A stretch of DNA of 64,000 bases from NCBI GenBank assembly GCA_036571765.1, contig BROE01000011.1:6446716-6510715 (forward strand). Reading direction: 5' to 3'. Position numbers and translations under genes: made by a program. Positions 58,567-64,000 of this stretch are shown here, piece after piece; position 1 is the first letter of the stretch; the number at the start of each line of letters is the position of its first letter. This DNA is from Plecoglossus altivelis. Its lineage: Eukaryota > Chordata > Actinopteri > Osmeriformes > Plecoglossidae. The notes below the pieces were generated by a model, which was given only the letters and a program-made list of their open reading frames with translations, ran no database searches and was not told where the DNA came from.

Positions 58567-61500
58567 TGTCCAGGCAGTCCTGCCAGCCTGGCTCTCGACT
58601 GCGAGGTAACGAGCCAAGACCCGCTTACAGCGCACAGATAATGTCCAGGATTAAGACTGAGAGCCCCTTGAGTAGGGTCTCTTCCATTTCAGCATCCGGC
58701 CCAGAGGCCTTGGATACATCCAGCCAGCAAGGGCCTCCCTTCTCTGCTTACCCTGGTGTTATCTCACTCCTGTCTGCCGATGAGTTTCGCACATGCTGGG
58801 ATGAATGCTGGTGGTGCTAGCTTGGCTTTACATGCCTGATGAGAACTCTTTCATGAACTTTTAGGATTTCCTGGATTCGTATACCCATAATTATTTCTTT
58901 ACGATCTCAAATTTGTCGCAAATGCTGTTTATAAAGGTATATTGTAAAGGCCTCCTATTGCAGAACAATCCACGTGTAAAGGTATGTCAATGATATTCAT
59001 TGATTTATTTATGTCAAAGCAGTGAGAAGAAAATGAAGTTTGTGTGCTTATCCTACGGGAGTCTCTCTGCACACCATTTGCATATATCACATTCTCATAC
59101 AACAGTCCAGAGAGACAGCACTGCCGAGGTTCAGAACAGAGTCAGTGACATGAAAGGATGTGCTTGGGCTTGTGTGGGCCATCGTTTCACATTCCGCCCC
59201 CCAAACCCGAGGCTTGAGACTCTTCCTTCGCTCGCTCTCTTCAGCTAGCACAGATGTCAACTATTAATAAGGCAGGACAGCGCTGTACCTTGCCTTTAGT
59301 CCACCAAGTCATGCACATTCATGAGATACTTGTTTTGTAACCACGTTACAAAGTTATGAATCTGAGGGAACTTTACAGTGTTGGCATTCTTAACGTCACA
59401 CGTGATCTTTTCTTCTTGTTTGTGCATTTGTATCCCGGCCATTTTTTTCCAGTACGGTTGCTTAGAAACCAGGAAAAGACTTCCCCCTTAAGGCTTGCAC
59501 AGTGTGCCCTGGTATCCCTCAAATCTTAGAAATGTAATATTACTGTAACAGGCCCCCATGTTACGTTTGAAAGATTGCACTCTGACTGTTGAGGCCCAAA
59601 TTGTTTCAGTGACCTGAAACAATCCTAAGGGATTTCAAAGTTCACAGCAGGTAGCATCCGGTCAGTTGTGACTGTCAACTGTGATCACATGCAGATTATT
59701 CTTGTAATAATATTGTATATTGAACAGCAAGAATGGAGAAGTGCATCTCAAGCAACAGAGAAAAGATAGAATAGCCAAGCAAAGCCACACTAACAAGTCA
59801 AAAGGAAATACAGACAAACCAGGCCTCCAGTGAATCCTGCACAAAAAACACCTAGTTGCATATTCCAGAAACCACAATGCTACTTCTTTTATTTACAGGA
59901 ACACTTGACATGTACGTTTGATTTTATGACACAAATGACGTTGACACGTTAATATGTGTAATTTATGGATACATTCAAAGGTAGCAGTACCAGGGTTTAT
60001 GTGCCGTTCTTATAGTATCTGCCTGAACTGCAACACTGCAAGACTGACAGAAAAGATGTTCTGACACAGGCAGAAAGAAGAGACTCAGTTCCTCAAATGT
60101 GTTATGTAGGTTCATAATATTCTCTATGTGTAATTCTGGGAAAAGAAACTCTCCACTACATATTCTGGTCTTCCATAAAACAATAGATTACAAACAAGGA
60201 GACATCTTAGTGAAATAAAGTGCCTCCTCCTATTGCCAGGATATTTCATGCATCTGACAATCAAGTGGGCGTATCGCATTTGTAGAGGTGCAGAAGGACA
60301 AGGCTCCAAAGAGCATGAAGGGCCTCTCCAGTTCTCTAGGACATGTTAGACCTCCTTCCCCAACCCCCCACTCCTCCCCAAACTTGGCCTGCCCTCTCAT
60401 GCATCTCTATCAGCCAACCACCCCTTGGCTTACAACAACAGTACCTGCACTTTGAAGGTGTCTGATTAAAAATGCATTTTAAGAGATGCTGGAGTGGGGT
60501 GATGCAAGTGGACGTTTGCCATCCTGTGGAAGACACCCTAACGCCTTTTTCTTGTCGGATTCCATCTAAGATGAATTGTTATCTTTGTGTAGCCAGCCTG
60601 AGCCAACCTAAATAAAGCCTGTCTTTTGTCCGTGAGCACACACTGTGGACCTCACAAGACACTCTAGACAACAGAATAAGAAACACGCTACTGAAACAAA
60701 TCCATGTGGATAACGTGCAGGGATGTGATCAATGAAAATATATCCTCCCTATGGTATCTTATTAACTATTATTCACAGGGTTTAGCCAAACCTCATCCTC
60801 CATAATAAGTCATGTATGTAGTAAAAGGACCGAAGCAAAGACTACTTGAACCCTTGATATACGGTATAATTAACTTGAGCTGATGTTTATCGGTCCAACT
60901 TCACTTTGCCTAATGAAGTTTCCCATAAAACTGTCATTAGGCTCTGAAAAGGAGGGGGACTTGAAAATGAAAATGAAAACTGTGCAGCTTAATGTACATC
61001 ATTATCTGGAACTCATCTCAGGTTGCGTTATCAAAATGCACTGAATCATCATATCTCATAATGGGCCGGGCGCTTTAATTTTTCATTTCAATTACTCATC
61101 AAAACGTCAATTAACAGTGCAGACAATAGCCGGAATGCATGTAAGTGCTTTTAAAAAGGCAGTCACGTGATTCCTGCCGTCCGTACTGGCTTCAAACACT
61201 GTTTCGAAGACGAACGTGAACATAGCAAGTCAGTCATCTGAATGAGCTCTGATTAATAACAAAGATTGACATCTGAGATCATGGATGTAAACACGCATTT
61301 CACTGCTAGACTGAGAAGCCGCTAGCGAACAAGGATTTCTAAACTCACACCTTTGATCTGAACTCTCACTGTTTGACAACACTTTTGGAATGAGAGCGAA
61401 ACTAAACCAGAGGTTAAAATTACAACGTGCAGCAATTGAAGAGACATGGTTTGTACATTTAATGAAATATACAATGTTGCTAATAGGAAAAGAATTGGTT

Positions 61501-62876
61501 CTGTGCCTGTCCACAGACTCCGCTAGTCATGCATGGGCCTGGGCGGCTGAATACTCTCTATTTAATAACAGAGGTCATCTTCATGGCGACAAGCATCAAA
61601 CGACCCAAGAACAAAGAGAATCAATGCACTAATTGAAATTAACCACTTGATGTTCACCCGCAGTGATACACTAATTTATACATGGAGGTGTAGCTACTGT
61701 TCAGCATCGGGCACAGAGCAGTTCGAGGCAGGAACAGGAGGCAGTGGAGCTCACTAGATCAGGGTTACAAATATATGGCCTTTGTTGTTTTATCACCACC
61801 GAGCAGATTATCTGAATCGAAGTCGACAAAAAACAGACATGCATAGTAGATTATCCATCGAGGTTTCATGGAAAGCCAATGTCACTGCCAGAATCCCTTT
61901 CGATGCCAAAGGTAAATAGAGACATTCACTTCCACACACTATCTCATAGGCCACCCTTAACAGGATCAGAACCCCAGGTCAACGCACATTCAACCAAAAG
62001 AAAACACAGAAGATTGCTTCATTAAAACACTGAAAACTATTTTGTAAATCATTAAGTATATCTGTGAATAATGATGTAAATCCTGTGCATTCCTTATATA
62101 TTAATTAATAATTGTAACATATTTGTTAGTGTCTACAAACCTGTCACAGTGAGGTTTAGTCATTGTACCATTAAATTACCCTTAACATGTTACAGGGTTA
62201 TCCTTAAAATGTTCATTAGAATGTGGAAATATCCCTAATGAATAAAACGTGTCATTTCCGACAAATCATTATCTTCGTTCACTTAATTTGCTAAGCCATC
62301 ATTAGAACACTTCATAACATTCAAACCAATGTGCCATCCAAAACTAAAATGACTGTTGTGTCAGGGTTGAGTTGTTACTGTCTTATGCGGCACACACAAT
62401 GCTCTTCTCAGAATGGCCTTTCTCTGCCTGCCTATCTCCGTTCAAGCAGACCGAACAATCCTCAAGTGGGACCTTCTGAACAGGGAACCATATCAGTCTA
62501 GAAGTAAAACAGGGCATGAAAGCTTAAAGGAAGATGTTTTGATTAAGTACAGGTCTAACGTTTTGAAATACAGCCAGAGCACTAAAAGGACTCCAGACTT
62601 CCTGCTTGGGGAGTAGACCATGACATGTTTGGCAATTTTCTGAGTGAGGTCTTGAACAGTCTGGATAACAGTAGGAGGGAAATCCCCCAGATTGAATGGA
62701 GAGGTTTTCAGGTACAGTAGCCAGGAGGATGCTACTGTGTGGGGTTGCATTAACATAGTCTTTGTAGTGCAGCCTGGCCAGAGTCTGAAAGCCAGAGTAT
62801 CCTTTTCTGTACAAACAAACAGATCTATTTCATGTTGGTTACAAGCCCTCTCATTGCCAGTAGAGTAGGTCTGTAC

Positions 62877-62898
62877 TTCTCTCTCTCTCTCTCTCTCA
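62877..62898. repeat. (CT)n microsatellite
   Basis: A short run of about eleven CT units followed by CTCT/GTCT-rich sequence. It lies in intron 1. Confidence 0.92.
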
Positions 62899-64000
62899 CT
62901 CTTAGTCTCTGTATCTTAGTCTCAGTGTCTCTCACCCTTGGTCTGCCTATCTTTCCCCCTATGACACAGTTACAGTTCCTTACCAAGAGCACCAAGACAA
63001 GATAGCAAAGAGATCATTAATCTAGCTGTTGCATATGAATGTTGCTTTCAGCCTCTCTTTTATATTGATGCATGTGAGAAATAATTCATTGATGTGCACT
63101 TTGCTCTTTAAACATAAGTCTGCAACAACTTTCTTTCAACAACTTCTCTGCAGCAGTAGGGATCATGAAGTTTAAGGTATATAGAATTAGCTCTCAATAA
63201 TAAATTTAATTTGTGTGGAAAAAAGTACTATGTGCTCCTTACATTTTCAAATAGTGATAATTTATAAAGTATCGTATATGCAAAAGGTCTTTAATTACTC
63301 CATGGAACTAATTAAAGAGTCATGTGAAATGTAATACATTTCTTTAGCAAATTCACCATTAACGGAGTGTCGGAACTTTAATTAAAAAATAGATTAAAAT
63401 GATTTCATGATGATTAAATATTAATAATGCACATGGAGAGTGATCATTTCTCTTGGCCCTCATATTTCTACTTACAAGAGTAAGTTCAGATGTCAGATCT
63501 CCAGTGTCCTCTGCGAAGGAGAAACGTGACCTCAAGTAAAAACCATTATCTTATCTACAGCTATGACAAATCTTTCAGAAGGGCATTAATATAGGTAACA
63601 GAACCAACTGAATCAGACAACTAAATGAATTCGACAGCGGAACAGCATATATGTTCATTCTCTATTAGCACCCCATTTCCTTTACTCACCACCTGTGAAT
63701 CCTTTTCTATGGAAGTCACTGAGCTCCATGCAGAGCATTCCATTACAAACATGGGCCTTCTAATTTCCATGAATCAGACATGTTCATTAGTATTTGATCA
63801 CATTTTACACGCGCTCAGACAGCGAACAGATTTGGACATGATTTGAGCCATATCGCAGAAGCCCTTCAACGTGCCACGCAGTGTCTCATGACAACCTATC
63901 GAGTTGCAGTAAGTGATATCCCATAACCGACGAGAAATGGATACTCTTCCTCTCTCGTTTCCATCGTGAGCACAATGAGAGGCATCAGTCACTTTTACTT

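Larger units (their letters stand above)
55188..64000 (-). other. khdrbs3: KHDRBS3 intron 1 (partial)
   Basis: At least 8.8 kb of intron upstream of exon 2. I looked on the minus strand for an exon encoding the QUA1 start (a Met followed by acidic and leucine-rich residues, ending in VNQ and a G before GT) and did not find one. The intron therefore probably continues beyond the window. It contains pyrimidine-rich simple sequence at 58514-58566, a (CT)n tract at 62877-62898 and AT-rich blocks dense in TAATTA-type sites at about 61070-61130 and 63290-63430. Confidence 0.85.

Overview
This window is vertebrate nuclear DNA, most probably from a teleost fish. It has large AT-rich non-coding stretches, canonical GT-AG introns, microsatellites, the 3' end of a fish-type LINE, and one assembly gap. 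There are no bacterial-style operons, and nearly every open frame is short and chance-like.

The only gene I can identify with confidence is KHDRBS3 (also called SLM2 or T-STAR), a STAR-family RNA-binding splicing regulator. It lies on the minus strand and is incomplete at its 5' end. Eight coding exons can be placed to the base: 55069-55187, 51216-51332, 48471-48617, 47510-47649, 46392-46578, 41112-41194, 34021-34079 and 32754-32845. All splice junctions are GT-AG, the phases match throughout, and together the exons give 314 residues. The known family is about 346 residues, so only the first coding exon (about 29 residues of the QUA1 region) is missing. I did not find it up to 64000, so intron 1 is at least 8.8 kb. 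The protein reads QUA1 end, KH domain with GPRG loop, QUA2, RG/proline-rich linker, tyrosine-rich tail and a C-terminal PY-type nuclear localisation signal.

Layout: about 1-31600 lies downstream of the gene and looks like a gene desert. It holds a few GC-rich patches, some stretches dense in TAATTA-type sites that could be conserved non-coding elements, and one 208-codon orphan open frame at 19634-20260 that I cannot identify. About 31600-32753 holds the 3' UTR and candidate poly(A) signals. 32754-55187 is the gene body. 55188-64000 is intron 1. Intron 6 carries a LINE 3' end (about 43288-43822). Intron 7 carries a (GA)n microsatellite and, next to exon 7, a direct duplication flanking a 35-N gap that may be an assembly artefact.

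The observations most worth checking are the duplication around the gap and a second open frame through the last exon. That frame would be used if exons 7 and 8 were both skipped, and it would replace the nuclear-localisation tail. I see no sign of a new defence, mobile or biosynthetic system here.
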